Made by a program: the position numbers and the translations under genes. The notes under the pieces are model-generated. The model did not search any database. It was not told the DNA's origin and worked only from the letters and a program-made list of their open reading frames with translations. This document shows positions 14,486 through 22,935 of a DNA stretch of 38,027 nt, piece by piece (the first letter of the stretch is position 1; every line of letters begins with the position of its first letter). This DNA comes from a virus, in IMG/VR virus record IMGVR_UViG_3300035698_007257, positions 1 through 38,027 of that record; one strand, given 5' to 3'.

Positions 14486-16384
14486 CTACTTTTTACTCCT
14501 TTTTCTATTCTTATTCTTACGCTTCTTATTCTTACGCTTCTTATTCTTAACCAGTCTCTTAATCTGAATAAGTTCGGCGTCATTTAAAAGTAATACATTT
14601 CCATCACCTGTCGGTAAAGCATATTTCTTACCGTCTTTAAGTTCTTCTAATATTCTAAAACCTTCGTGATTTTCTAACATTTCTTCGGCATAGACAGTAC
14701 TCTCTCGCTTTATACCATTAGTCGTAAGATATTCATCGTAGTCTATCCTAGTCCCTCTTTTAAATTCTTTCATGATATCTATTACTGCTTTAAGTTCATT
14801 GGTCCCTAAGGCTTTAAATCCTGCAGTTATATCACTCGGGTCTACCATTATCATACCGGCTACCCTTTCAATACCTTCATCCAAAGGTCCTCCAAGTTTC
14901 TTACGTATAGCTGCAATCAATTCACCATAAATTTGTTGAGCTCTTGCCGCCGCATTTACAGTTCTGGTTTCACCGGAATACGGGTCTGTTATTGTAACGT
15001 CTCCAGATAAGGCAGGATCAAATGTAGGTCCCACTTGTTCAAATATCTGAACCATTTCACCACTTAAACGTGAAGCCGAAGTAAAGTAGGAACTCTTCTC
15101 ACCTAGCTCCTTTCTCAATGCTGCAGGTAATTGTCCACTGGCATCCAAAGCCTTGGAAGATACATATAATTTCTGACCTCCGGGCTGACCATTAATTCCT
15201 AAACCTGCGGTTACTACGTTCGAACTCGGTAATTCACTATATTCAATCCCTTGTAAAGTTACATTATTATTAATAATTACGTTATCGATATTATGACCGT
15301 AGCTTCTTTCGAACTCAATTTGATCCTTTTGTAATTCTAAGAAACTCTTCTCTTGTTCTATTCGATTTCCCGGTATAGCCCCCGCTTCACTACCAATTTC
15401 CTTAAGTATTTTCGATCTGTCCGTCTCTAGTTTACCTATTAACTTTACCGCTGTAGTAATTGTCTTAAAAGATTTAGCCGAAGTTTTATGAGTATAAGTT
15501 CTTGTAACTTCTGATTGAGCTTGCTCATCACTCACCGTTTGATTAAAGTCTTCGGGGTTTCCCGTACGCTCGTTTATATTAGATTCAACTGCTTCTAATC
15601 TCCTAGTACGATCGGTGCGTCCCATGAGACTAGGTAGAGCATTCGTTAAACTATTAGACATCCTCTTAAGAGTATTAGCTGATTCTATTTGTTCGTTTAA
15701 AGCTTGCTCTCTTAAAGCTTGGAATTTTAAGGTATTTTGAGCATGTTCTTGATTTGTTCTAATCTGCCCCGACTCATTTGGCATTAAGCCTTCTATTACA
15801 GAACCTGCAATGGGTTGGCCATCAGCTCCAAGGGTTGGTGCTTCATCTATTTCTTCTTCAGGAGATAGGATATCAAAACCTTGTTGCACGATATCACTAT
15901 GAACTTGTTTCTGTTGGAATTGTTCTTGTTGTTTTGCTGCTTGATCTTCTGCTGATATTAAACCATGTTTCTCGATTACCCTATCTTGTCTCTTCTTTTC
16001 TAGAGCAGTGGCATCTTCACCAAGTCCTTCGAAGAAACTTATTGTACTATCACCCACACCTTTATCACGAGATGTTGTACTTGGCATTCCTTTCCCTAGA
16101 GCTAAAGACGTACCTGTATGTAATCCCCCACCAACAAATTCACCAGGAAGTCTACCTAATGGTCCCAGGAAAAATTCTCCTAAAGTTCCACCAATCTTAG
16201 CACCTATTGATAACCCGGTGGCTTCGTCTAATTGATCTTGAACATTCTGTCTAAGTATCATTTTCTCGGAATTCTCAAAGTCTATATTACGTTGAATACC
16301 GGTAGGCCCAGTTTCTCTCTTCTGACGATCTCTAACAGCTTCATATCTATTGGAGTAATCTCTAAAGTTATTTATTCCTGCCAT
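14486..16384 (-). CDS. Large internal virion (ejection-type) protein
   Basis: A 632-residue protein that I assign to the internal virion/ejection class by position (after nozzle, near the end of the late operon) and composition. A glycine-zipper-like hydrophobic segment lies at about 58-95 (GLSIGAKIGGTLGEFFLGPL and onward), which could insert in membranes, followed by long helical, Gln-rich and charged regions. The C terminus is a Lys/Arg/Asn repeat (KKRKNKKRKNKNRKRSKK) that could bind DNA. There is no lysozyme or transglycosylase motif that I can see. The ATG at 16384 follows AAGAGGAGAATGAC. Confidence 0.65.
   Translation of the reverse strand: MAGINNFRDYSNRYEAVRDRQKRETGPTGIQRNIDFENSEKMILRQNVQDQLDEATGLSIGAKIGGTLGEFFLGPLGRLPGEFVGGGLHTGTSLALGKGMPSTTSRDKGVGDSTISFFEGLGEDATALEKKRQDRVIEKHGLISAEDQAAKQQEQFQQKQVHSDIVQQGFDILSPEEEIDEAPTLGADGQPIAGSVIEGLMPNESGQIRTNQEHAQNTLKFQALREQALNEQIESANTLKRMSNSLTNALPSLMGRTDRTRRLEAVESNINERTGNPEDFNQTVSDEQAQSEVTRTYTHKTSAKSFKTITTAVKLIGKLETDRSKILKEIGSEAGAIPGNRIEQEKSFLELQKDQIEFERSYGHNIDNVIINNNVTLQGIEYSELPSSNVVTAGLGINGQPGGQKLYVSSKALDASGQLPAALRKELGEKSSYFTSASRLSGEMVQIFEQVGPTFDPALSGDVTITDPYSGETRTVNAAARAQQIYGELIAAIRKKLGGPLDEGIERVAGMIMVDPSDITAGFKALGTNELKAVIDIMKEFKRGTRIDYDEYLTTNGIKRESTVYAEEMLENHEGFRILEELKDGKKYALPTGDGNVLLLNDAELIQIKRLVKNKKRKNKKRKNKNRKRSKK
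14511..14549 (-). repeat. 15-bp tandem repeat coding Lys/Arg-rich tail
   Basis: The 15-mer TTATTCTTACGCTTC occurs twice in direct succession (14511-14525 and 14526-14540) and a third time in part (14541-14549). On the coding strand it gives KKRKN-type units at the C terminus of the internal virion protein, a site for unit gain or loss. Confidence 0.93.
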
Positions 16385-16385
16385 G

Positions 16386-17828
16386 TCATTCTCCTCTTGG
16401 GATTATATATGCACGAGTCTTAAATTCAACTGTCTGCTCTTTGTGAGCGTCGATCGTAGCCGCGCTCCATATCTCTCTAGCATCGTTAAATAAGCCTGAC
16501 TCATCCACCCATCTTTCTGCGTCTGTGATGGAGTATCCGAATACTTTTTGTAATATGTATCCACCTAACTCATGAACTGGTACACCGAAGAAACGACATA
16601 CACTACCCAGTAAGTTACGCTTTCCAACATTTTCCGTGGAGCGCGCTGCCATATCTTTTGCCCAAGATACAACGAAAGGTTTCATTAAATTGTGTGCCCA
16701 ACTGTTAGTATGCAAATCTGGTAATATTTTAGTAGTCCAGTAATAATAACAAAGTCTAACATTATCTGTTACATCTTCGGCCATTATAGTATGCTTAAAG
16801 TCGGCTTGTAATTCTTCATCAGAGATATCACCACTTCTCCAGTAATGTACACATAGAACAGATTTACCAGCTTCAGGCGCCGGCTTTGCAATCTCTTCTG
16901 CTCTTAACTCTTCTGCTTCTCTCTGTGCTCTTGTTGCTTCTGCTTGACTGCTTTCAGATAGTAGTTGTTCTCTAACTCCTGCTCTTTCAGCTACACCTTG
17001 TGCAACGATATTCTCTTCTGTACCTAAACGACCGAACACTTCTCTCGAGTTCTGATCTAAGTTAAGTAGTTGTCTATTAAGAACGTCTTCTCTAATAGCT
17101 CCTTGTAAATCTTCTAACCGGCTGGATAGGTCATTAACCTGAGCATCCAATCTTCCTTTTAAATCTTCTTGTGCAGCTAAACCTGTTTGTTTAACTCCTT
17201 CACCTTGTAGTGCTAATTCGTCTGCTCTATCTAAGTTACCTAATAATATATCTCTCTCTAAATTTCCTCTAGCGTAAGTAGATGAACCTATAGCATCGTT
17301 AATAGCTGCAGAAGATCCTCTTGTACCGAACTCATTACCTTGTGTTCTAATAGCTTTTAAATTATTTTTGAGAGCATCTTGTATACCTTGTATACCTTGA
17401 GATCTAGCTAACTTAGCTGAATCACTACTTGGGTCTCTACGGGATGCTTCTAATTGAGCCAATCTAGCTACACTTGAATCGGTGGCACCACGACGTTGAT
17501 CTAATAGGGCATCTCCCTCAGTCTCAACATCAGAAATCCTCTGTCTTCTATCGTCCGCTAAAGCTTGTACGCTGTTAGATTCACTTTCGTCTACTCGACC
17601 TAATGAACCTTCAGAAAATACTTCTTCACCTCGGGCTATACCCTCAATTCTATCTTCTGATCGTTGATCTTTAGTTGCCTCTAATCTACTATCGAATGAA
17701 CTCTCCAGCTGTCTTAACTGTAGTGCTAATAGTGCTTCAGCTTCTTCAGCTTTAGCCTTCGAGTCACCACTAAGCTTACTTAATAGATCATCGACTGATG
17801 GGGTCACATTCTCGTCTCCGTCTGCCAT
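16386..17828 (-). CDS. Coiled-coil virion protein with a distinct C-terminal domain
   Basis: A 480-residue protein. Residues about 20-320 are almost entirely helical and charged (Arg, Glu, Gln, Ala), a long coiled coil such as found in internal virion or tail proteins. From about 325 the composition changes sharply to a compact domain rich in Trp, Tyr, Cys and His (CVHYWRSGDISDEELQ, then YYYWTTKILPDL), containing four cysteines. I do not recognise this domain. A late-type motif at 17858-17874 stands 29 bases before its start. Function as a virion protein is inferred from position. Confidence 0.65.
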   Translation of the reverse strand: MADGDENVTPSVDDLLSKLSGDSKAKAEEAEALLALQLRQLESSFDSRLEATKDQRSEDRIEGIARGEEVFSEGSLGRVDESESNSVQALADDRRQRISDVETEGDALLDQRRGATDSSVARLAQLEASRRDPSSDSAKLARSQGIQGIQDALKNNLKAIRTQGNEFGTRGSSAAINDAIGSSTYARGNLERDILLGNLDRADELALQGEGVKQTGLAAQEDLKGRLDAQVNDLSSRLEDLQGAIREDVLNRQLLNLDQNSREVFGRLGTEENIVAQGVAERAGVREQLLSESSQAEATRAQREAEELRAEEIAKPAPEAGKSVLCVHYWRSGDISDEELQADFKHTIMAEDVTDNVRLCYYYWTTKILPDLHTNSWAHNLMKPFVVSWAKDMAARSTENVGKRNLLGSVCRFFGVPVHELGGYILQKVFGYSITDAERWVDESGLFNDAREIWSAATIDAHKEQTVEFKTRAYIIPRGE

Positions 17829-17857
17829 TTTAAATTATCTCCTTATATTCTATTGTA

Positions 17858-17874
17858 TATACTAATTAAACGTA
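17858..17874 (-). promoter_or_regulatory. Late-type promoter motif (site D)
   Basis: On the - strand the sequence is TACGTTTAATTAGTATA, ending 29 bases before the ATG at 17828. It is identical over 17 bases to the motif at 22657-22674 and closely similar to those at 30988 and 33058. No TTGACA lies at the proper distance upstream. Confidence 0.6.
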
Positions 17875-17883
17875 TTTAACTCA

Positions 17884-18183
17884 CTAATTCCCTAGTACGA
17901 CGAGGGATATAGTTACAGACTCACTACCATTATTATACAGGTAAAGAGTATTTATTGTCCAGGCTGAAGTTCCTTTAGTTATTAAACCATTCCCGGACTG
18001 TCCGAGAGAGAAATAATACTTAGCTATCTGTCGATTAGGTAGTGTATAACTAACCGCTGTTTCTACTCCTGGAAGTAATATCTGGTTTACTACGATGAAT
18101 GAATCAAAGTTGTCTGCAAAGCTTAAACGGGTTAGAATAAAACTAATCTCCGTCCAATCTAAGTTATATGATGGTTTAGCCAT
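17884..18183 (-). CDS. Small beta-rich virion protein, 99 aa
   Basis: The protein is predicted to be all-beta (alternating hydrophobic residues, ending SESVTISLVVLGN) with few charges, typical of small tail or head accessory proteins. It begins one base before the end of the nozzle gene's spacer, with AAGGAGAAGATAAC before the ATG, so it belongs to the same operon. I do not recognise a family. Confidence 0.65.
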   Translation of the reverse strand: MAKPSYNLDWTEISFILTRLSFADNFDSFIVVNQILLPGVETAVSYTLPNRQIAKYYFSLGQSGNGLITKGTSAWTINTLYLYNNGSESVTISLVVLGN

Positions 18184-18184
18184 G

Positions 18185-20761
18185 TTATCTTCTCCTTAAC
18201 ATCTGTCTATAATTGGTAGCCTCTAAGGACCAACCAGTTAATAAGATTTGCGAATTAAGTACATTATTGCTAAATTTTAGTCCTAAAGCCCTACATTGTC
18301 TACGAGGTAAAGCTTCTACCATTTGCATATCATCTGTAGTCGTTGAGACATCAAAGGATACTTCTTCTGTGGTAGGGTTGAAATCTCTATAGGTAGTAAC
18401 TGTTATATCACCAGTTGGATCGTATGGTAATAAAGCACTTTGTTTAAACATATCTAAAGCTATATCATTATACACCTTCCATGTAACAGGACTTTGTAAG
18501 AAATCCCACTGAGGTCTATATTCCATATCTACGGCAATAGTATGATCTGCGTAATCTATCTCACTTTGAGTCCAGTTGAATCTACCTATTCTATTTAAAT
18601 TAGCGGCTTCTCTAGTCTGGAACCATATTGAATCATTTCCACTACCATCATCAAATTCTGCCATACCGCCTACTGCATTAATATTATCCCATTTATACCA
18701 ATAACCTAAATCTAAGTCATATACAAATATAACACTATCACTATCCGAATACTTAACTCCACTAGTTAAAGATTCACTAGGTAAAAATAGTAAGTATTTA
18801 TTTTCGGAAATCCATACAGCAGCCGTAGCTCTTATAAAAGATTTGCGGTAATCATTATTAGCACCTAAGTCTAATATAGGATCTAACTCTGTAGATATCT
18901 TTTGTAATGTATAAGCTGTACCAGATCTAAATATTCTATAAACACCTTTTTCGGATAAGAAGAATAAGTTACCATCAATCTCTTGGATAGTAGCATGAGC
19001 TACACAACCGATATGGTCGGATAAAGTATCTATTCTAACTGTATCATCTGCTAAGTTACCTTCTGCCACATAAATCTTATTCTGAAGAAATATAAATAAG
19101 TTACGATCAATAGAAGCTAAACCTGTAATTCTACCTCCTCCACCTTGAGGAACATCTACGAAGTTTAATCCTGGAAAGTTCTCAGGGTTAGTTACATCAC
19201 TAAATTCACTATAATAGAAACGTGTAGGTTCCGCCGGATCTCCAGCGATAATTAATTGGTTACGCCACGAAGCAACATACTTTCCTTGTGGTGGTGGGAA
19301 CGGTGTCTTAATTGGATCAAAATAAGCACCCATCAAAGATAGAGGTATTACTTCATCTTTATAAACTTGGGTTGAAGATCCTGCGTAATTTGGGAGAGAT
19401 GTAACTAATTGATAATCTACAGGATTTGGATCTACCCCGCCGACTACTTCAGCTCTATATAAATTAACTCTTAAATTGTTTGATATAACTATATTATCAG
19501 CTACCTGTATTGGGGCACCTGCATCGAAAACTACTGTGCTACTTGTGACGGCTAATATATTTAGTTCAACGTATCCACCAGCATTTATATCAAAGAAGTA
19601 AGCTGTATCGTTAACTTTTAAAGTATGTGCTCCACCTGCTCCATCATCTACATTAATTCTTTCCTGGCCGACATCTACATTAACAGATGTTTGGGCACTA
19701 GACGAAAGTCCATAATTTGTATTATAACCTGTAGTAGTACTTAAATTTGAAACTGTGACATCAATTGCGTAAGGTCCAGCCGAGTTATCCACTGATGCAG
19801 GAGAAGTATTAGATATATCACTTTCTAATAAATTGCCAATTGCATCCTTTTGTTCATAAGTTACTCTATATACCCACACACCATCAAACGCTGCGCCTAC
19901 TGAAGTACCTGTATCCACTGCTGCGGAAGGTGTAGCAGGTTGAGGTAATCCAGCTTTATATAAGGTTTGACTATCGTATTTATATAATCCATCAAAACCA
20001 TTAGTCATATATAATACACCATTAAAAGATGTACTAGTAGGATTTTCATAATCAGCATTTAATATTCTTTCTGTAGTACTAGGCATAGAAGTAGTAACTG
20101 TAGAGTTGACATCTGTCCAAGCCCCAAAGTAAGCTAAGTAAGCTAATGTGGTAGTAACTGTTTCACCATTTAAGAAATCTAGGAATGCTGCAGGTATCGC
20201 TGTATATGTAGAAGGTACAACCATAGACCAATTAGTTAATGCATCTACATCTGTCTCTATGTCTGCCATAGTAACAGGAGATACTTCATAACCATCACCT
20301 AAATTTTTAGTATAGACTGATACTGCGTTCTCTGTTAATATTAATTCTATGTATCCACCTGTATTAGCTTTAACTGTTATAGTAGCTGCTGTACCACCAG
20401 TATAAGTCAACTGTAATGAACTACGAACCCACGAACTAGGGTTACCTGCGAAGGCTACTAATTCATCTGATAAAGTACCAAAACCTAAAGTATTAGGGGA
20501 ACCAAAGGCTGCTACACCCCAAGCAAATGCACCCCACCCATCGGAGTCTAGTGGAGTAGGTATTCTCTTTTCATAGCGTGTTAGGCCGTATCCAGCTTCT
20601 GTTGTAGCTTTATATTGATAACCTAAACGTTTGGATAAATTTAAACTTGGTAGTATATCGAAGTTCTTACCATCACGAGCTTTCATAGCATCGCGCATAG
20701 TAGGTGGCATTCTGTAGTCTAGCCCACCAGGAGCATAAACGATCGGTAATTGATAAACCAT
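18185..20761 (-). CDS. Tail nozzle (tail tubular protein B-like)
   Basis: An 858-residue protein directly downstream of the adaptor gene, the standard podovirus order for adaptor and nozzle. It begins with a motif shared by nozzle proteins (VYAPGGLDYRMPP, a role like T7 gp12) and contains repeated short beta strands as expected for a propeller, for instance the block WRNQLIIAGDPAEPTRFYYS and then GGGGRITGLASIDRNLFIFL followed by LFFLSEKGVYRI. The function, closing the tail channel until DNA ejection, is known for the T7 and P22 counterparts. Similarity is by pattern and position. Confidence 0.75.
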   Translation of the reverse strand: MVYQLPIVYAPGGLDYRMPPTMRDAMKARDGKNFDILPSLNLSKRLGYQYKATTEAGYGLTRYEKRIPTPLDSDGWGAFAWGVAAFGSPNTLGFGTLSDELVAFAGNPSSWVRSSLQLTYTGGTAATITVKANTGGYIELILTENAVSVYTKNLGDGYEVSPVTMADIETDVDALTNWSMVVPSTYTAIPAAFLDFLNGETVTTTLAYLAYFGAWTDVNSTVTTSMPSTTERILNADYENPTSTSFNGVLYMTNGFDGLYKYDSQTLYKAGLPQPATPSAAVDTGTSVGAAFDGVWVYRVTYEQKDAIGNLLESDISNTSPASVDNSAGPYAIDVTVSNLSTTTGYNTNYGLSSSAQTSVNVDVGQERINVDDGAGGAHTLKVNDTAYFFDINAGGYVELNILAVTSSTVVFDAGAPIQVADNIVISNNLRVNLYRAEVVGGVDPNPVDYQLVTSLPNYAGSSTQVYKDEVIPLSLMGAYFDPIKTPFPPPQGKYVASWRNQLIIAGDPAEPTRFYYSEFSDVTNPENFPGLNFVDVPQGGGGRITGLASIDRNLFIFLQNKIYVAEGNLADDTVRIDTLSDHIGCVAHATIQEIDGNLFFLSEKGVYRIFRSGTAYTLQKISTELDPILDLGANNDYRKSFIRATAAVWISENKYLLFLPSESLTSGVKYSDSDSVIFVYDLDLGYWYKWDNINAVGGMAEFDDGSGNDSIWFQTREAANLNRIGRFNWTQSEIDYADHTIAVDMEYRPQWDFLQSPVTWKVYNDIALDMFKQSALLPYDPTGDITVTTYRDFNPTTEEVSFDVSTTTDDMQMVEALPRRQCRALGLKFSNNVLNSQILLTGWSLEATNYRQMLRRR

Positions 20762-20779
20762 GTTATCTATATCTCCTAT

Positions 20780-21724
20780 TTATATGTATCGATCAGGATC
20801 CAATTCTGGAATCATCTCAATATCGTTTTGCCAATTTGCCCAAATAGTAGTAATTTGCGCTTGAGCTTGGAACATTCTCTCTCTCGCTGTCCCCACTGAA
20901 GGGTGACCATTTAAGTCAAAGATCTCATGTCTAACATAATGCATTAAGTATAATCCACAAAAATCGGGAAAAGCTGAATGTGTACTAGCATTAGCACCTA
21001 TTACAACATAATCTCCTACTGCCACAACTTCAGCTGCGGTTGACGTAAAACTTCCTAAGGTTATAACACCTGTTCCACTATCATAAGCTGTTACTGGAAT
21101 ATTTGTCATTTGTTGAGCACCGTCCTTATCAACTACTGTTATATAAGTACCTACTACATTGTTAGTTAAAGCTACTCCTAATAAAGTATTATTTGTAACT
21201 GTTATAGAAGTAGGATCGTTAGCGTCATCCACTACTGATACGATACCTCGTCTAACATCTAAAGTTCTTTGTTGAAATTCATACGTAACTCTTAATCCAG
21301 CCGTTAACGTCTCAGTTGGTACAGGTTGTAAAATTATAGTATTATTAACTTGTATATACTCATGAGGTTCTCCACTATTATCAGAATCTCTCTCATGAAT
21401 ACTTCGTCTCAATAACTTACGATATTCTCCAGATGCGTCACCCCACTTATACTCTACAGATATTATATTAAGACCTAAGAAAGCATCACTCGGAAGTGTA
21501 TAATTTGCTACGCCTGTAACTGTATCTATCGTATCAGTTTTAATAAATGCACTAGAGGCCGTATCATATAGTAAACCATGTAATGATTGTTGTGCATCAT
21601 TGAAGAAATCTAATATTGTTTGCGTTTGTAATCCACGCTGTAAATTTAAAGTTGCAGAATCAGTAAAGGACTGCTCATGTGTCAGTCTTCTCACTTTCTC
21701 AACTAGTTTATCCATTTGTTCCAT
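20780..21724 (-). CDS. Head-tail adaptor (tail tubular protein A-like)
   Basis: A 314-residue protein with the helical N and C termini of podovirus adaptors (T7 gp11 / P22 gp4 type) that ring the portal and carry the nozzle. N-terminal: KVRRLTHEQSFTDS and then ILDFFNDAQQSLHGLLY; C-terminal: FPDFCGLYLMHYVRHEIFDL followed by a helix with RERMFQAQAQITTIWANWQN. Between them is a beta-rich insert (about 160-250) not expected in the smallest adaptors. The position before the nozzle supports the call. Confidence 0.75.
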   Translation of the reverse strand: MEQMDKLVEKVRRLTHEQSFTDSATLNLQRGLQTQTILDFFNDAQQSLHGLLYDTASSAFIKTDTIDTVTGVANYTLPSDAFLGLNIISVEYKWGDASGEYRKLLRRSIHERDSDNSGEPHEYIQVNNTIILQPVPTETLTAGLRVTYEFQQRTLDVRRGIVSVVDDANDPTSITVTNNTLLGVALTNNVVGTYITVVDKDGAQQMTNIPVTAYDSGTGVITLGSFTSTAAEVVAVGDYVVIGANASTHSAFPDFCGLYLMHYVRHEIFDLNGHPSVGTARERMFQAQAQITTIWANWQNDIEMIPELDPDRYI

Positions 21725-21729
21725 ATAAC

Positions 21730-22341
21730 TTATCCTCTTAGTAATGAGGTTCTAAAACCATCAACTACACTTTGTAATGCTTGATCTTCCAAATTAGCTC
21801 CACTTCTAGAGGCATCCATTTGAATTTGATCGGCATTTGATCTAATCCTTAAAGCATTGTCAGCTGTTGCTCCACTACTTGCTACTCTAGCATTTTGAAC
21901 TGTACCTTGAGCTTGAGCTTCTGCTCTCTTTAAAGCTGCACTCTGTTGAAACATTTGTAAACCTAAGTTACCTAATTGTTGTGCTCCAGCTCCACCTAAA
22001 AGACCACCTAGTCCTCCGCCACCAGAACCAGAACCACAACCACCAGAACCACAACCACCAGAACCACCACTAGCTTTAGCGACGTTATTTGCTGCAGCTG
22101 GTTCAAAACTAACATCATCACCTAAAAGGTAATCTAATTGGGGATCAGTCTCACTATTACCATTTATTAACTGAGGTAAGTCAACCTGTTCTTGTTGGGT
22201 ATATTGTACATTTGGAGCTTCATCCGTTAATGTAGATGGTGAAACTGTTCCGGGTACTACGTTATTCACAACTGAATCGCCTTGTAAACCTGTTTCATAT
22301 TCTGGAGATGTGTCTCCTAATAAATTACCAAAAAATCGCAT
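21730..22341 (-). CDS. Gly-rich virion protein with GGCGSG repeats
   Basis: A 203-residue protein with an acidic, disordered N-terminal half, a glycine/serine-rich middle with two GSGGCG units and then GGGGLGGLLGGAGAQQLG, and a helical C terminus ending VVDGFRTSLLRG. The end aligns with the C terminus of the neighbouring 91-residue protein (LVNNFKESLLSG), so they are probably paralogues with the larger one extended by a Gly-rich segment. The two repeats place cysteines six residues apart. Such small helical proteins next to the adaptor are usually ejection or core proteins. Confidence 0.62.
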   Translation of the reverse strand: MRFFGNLLGDTSPEYETGLQGDSVVNNVVPGTVSPSTLTDEAPNVQYTQQEQVDLPQLINGNSETDPQLDYLLGDDVSFEPAAANNVAKASGGSGGCGSGGCGSGSGGGGLGGLLGGAGAQQLGNLGLQMFQQSAALKRAEAQAQGTVQNARVASSGATADNALRIRSNADQIQMDASRSGANLEDQALQSVVDGFRTSLLRG

Positions 22342-22343
22342 CT

Positions 22344-22619
22344 TTAAAATCTCCTTTGTGGACGAGGACCGCTAAGTAGACTCTCCTTAAAATTGTTAAC
22401 TAAGTTACCTAAAGCTGCTTGTTGAGCTAGGGCTCCTTCTTGAGTAACAGCAATTTGCTTTTCGTCAGCTCTTGCTTTTTCTTGTGACGCAGTTGTTAAT
22501 GCATCAGTAGTAACTCTTAATTTATTCGCTTGGTCACTGGCTTCTAATTGAGCATTAGCTGCACCAGACTGGCCCATTGAGCCCATTATACCTGAAAATA
22601 GTGCTCCTAAAAAACCCAT
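22344..22619 (-). CDS. Small helical virion protein, paralogue of the next gene
   Basis: A 91-residue protein with a hydrophobic glycine-rich N terminus (GFLGALFSGIMGSMGQSGAA) and a helix of Ala, Gln, Lys and Glu ending NLVNNFKESLLSG, shared with the C terminus of the following gene. The N-terminal segment may insert in membranes during ejection. The ATG follows AAGGAGGAAGAGGAGA. The late motif C lies 37 bases upstream, so it may lead a sub-operon running through adaptor and nozzle. Confidence 0.65.
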   Translation of the reverse strand: MGFLGALFSGIMGSMGQSGAANAQLEASDQANKLRVTTDALTTASQEKARADEKQIAVTQEGALAQQAALGNLVNNFKESLLSGPRPQRRF

Positions 22620-22656
22620 TCTCCTCTTCCTCCTTATCTATTATAATTCTTTTATG

Positions 22657-22674
22657 TATACTAATTAAACGTAC
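22657..22674 (-). promoter_or_regulatory. Late-type promoter motif (site C)
   Basis: On the - strand GTACGTTTAATTAGTATA, located in the gap between two virion genes and overlapping the last base of the upstream stop. It is 37 bases upstream of the ATG at 22619 and shares its core with three other late-arm sites. Confidence 0.6.
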
Positions 22675-22904
22675 TATATATCTTCGTTTGTTAGTAATTT
22701 AAATTCTTCTTCGGTTAAACCTAATTTAGTTAATAATTCCATCTTTTTGGCTTTTTTTAACTCTTTAAGATCATACTCTTGTTTGGCTTCCATAGCGGAC
22801 TCTTTCCACATTGCTGCCATTTCCGCACAGTCCTTATCGCAGAGTTCTACTCGAACCCCGTCAACCATCTTGTGCATTTTCATTTTTTTATCTTTCTTAT
22901 CCAT
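22674..22904 (-). CDS. Small charged protein, 76 aa, tail-fibre neighbour
   Basis: A short, very charged helical protein (Lys, Glu, Met-rich) with an N-terminal cysteine pair in VRVELCDKDCAEM and a C-terminal helix-turn-helix-like end (LLTKLGLTEEEFKLLTNEDI). This ending is like that of XkdW-type proteins that often follow a tail fibre gene and may assist fibre assembly. Its ribosome site, AAAGGAGGTGATTC, is a complete match to the 16S anti-Shine-Dalgarno end, so translation is probably strong. Confidence 0.55.
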   Translation of the reverse strand: MDKKDKKMKMHKMVDGVRVELCDKDCAEMAAMWKESAMEAKQEYDLKELKKAKKMELLTKLGLTEEEFKLLTNEDI

Positions 22905-22935
22905 TGGGAATCACCTCCTTTAATTTTATATGTTA

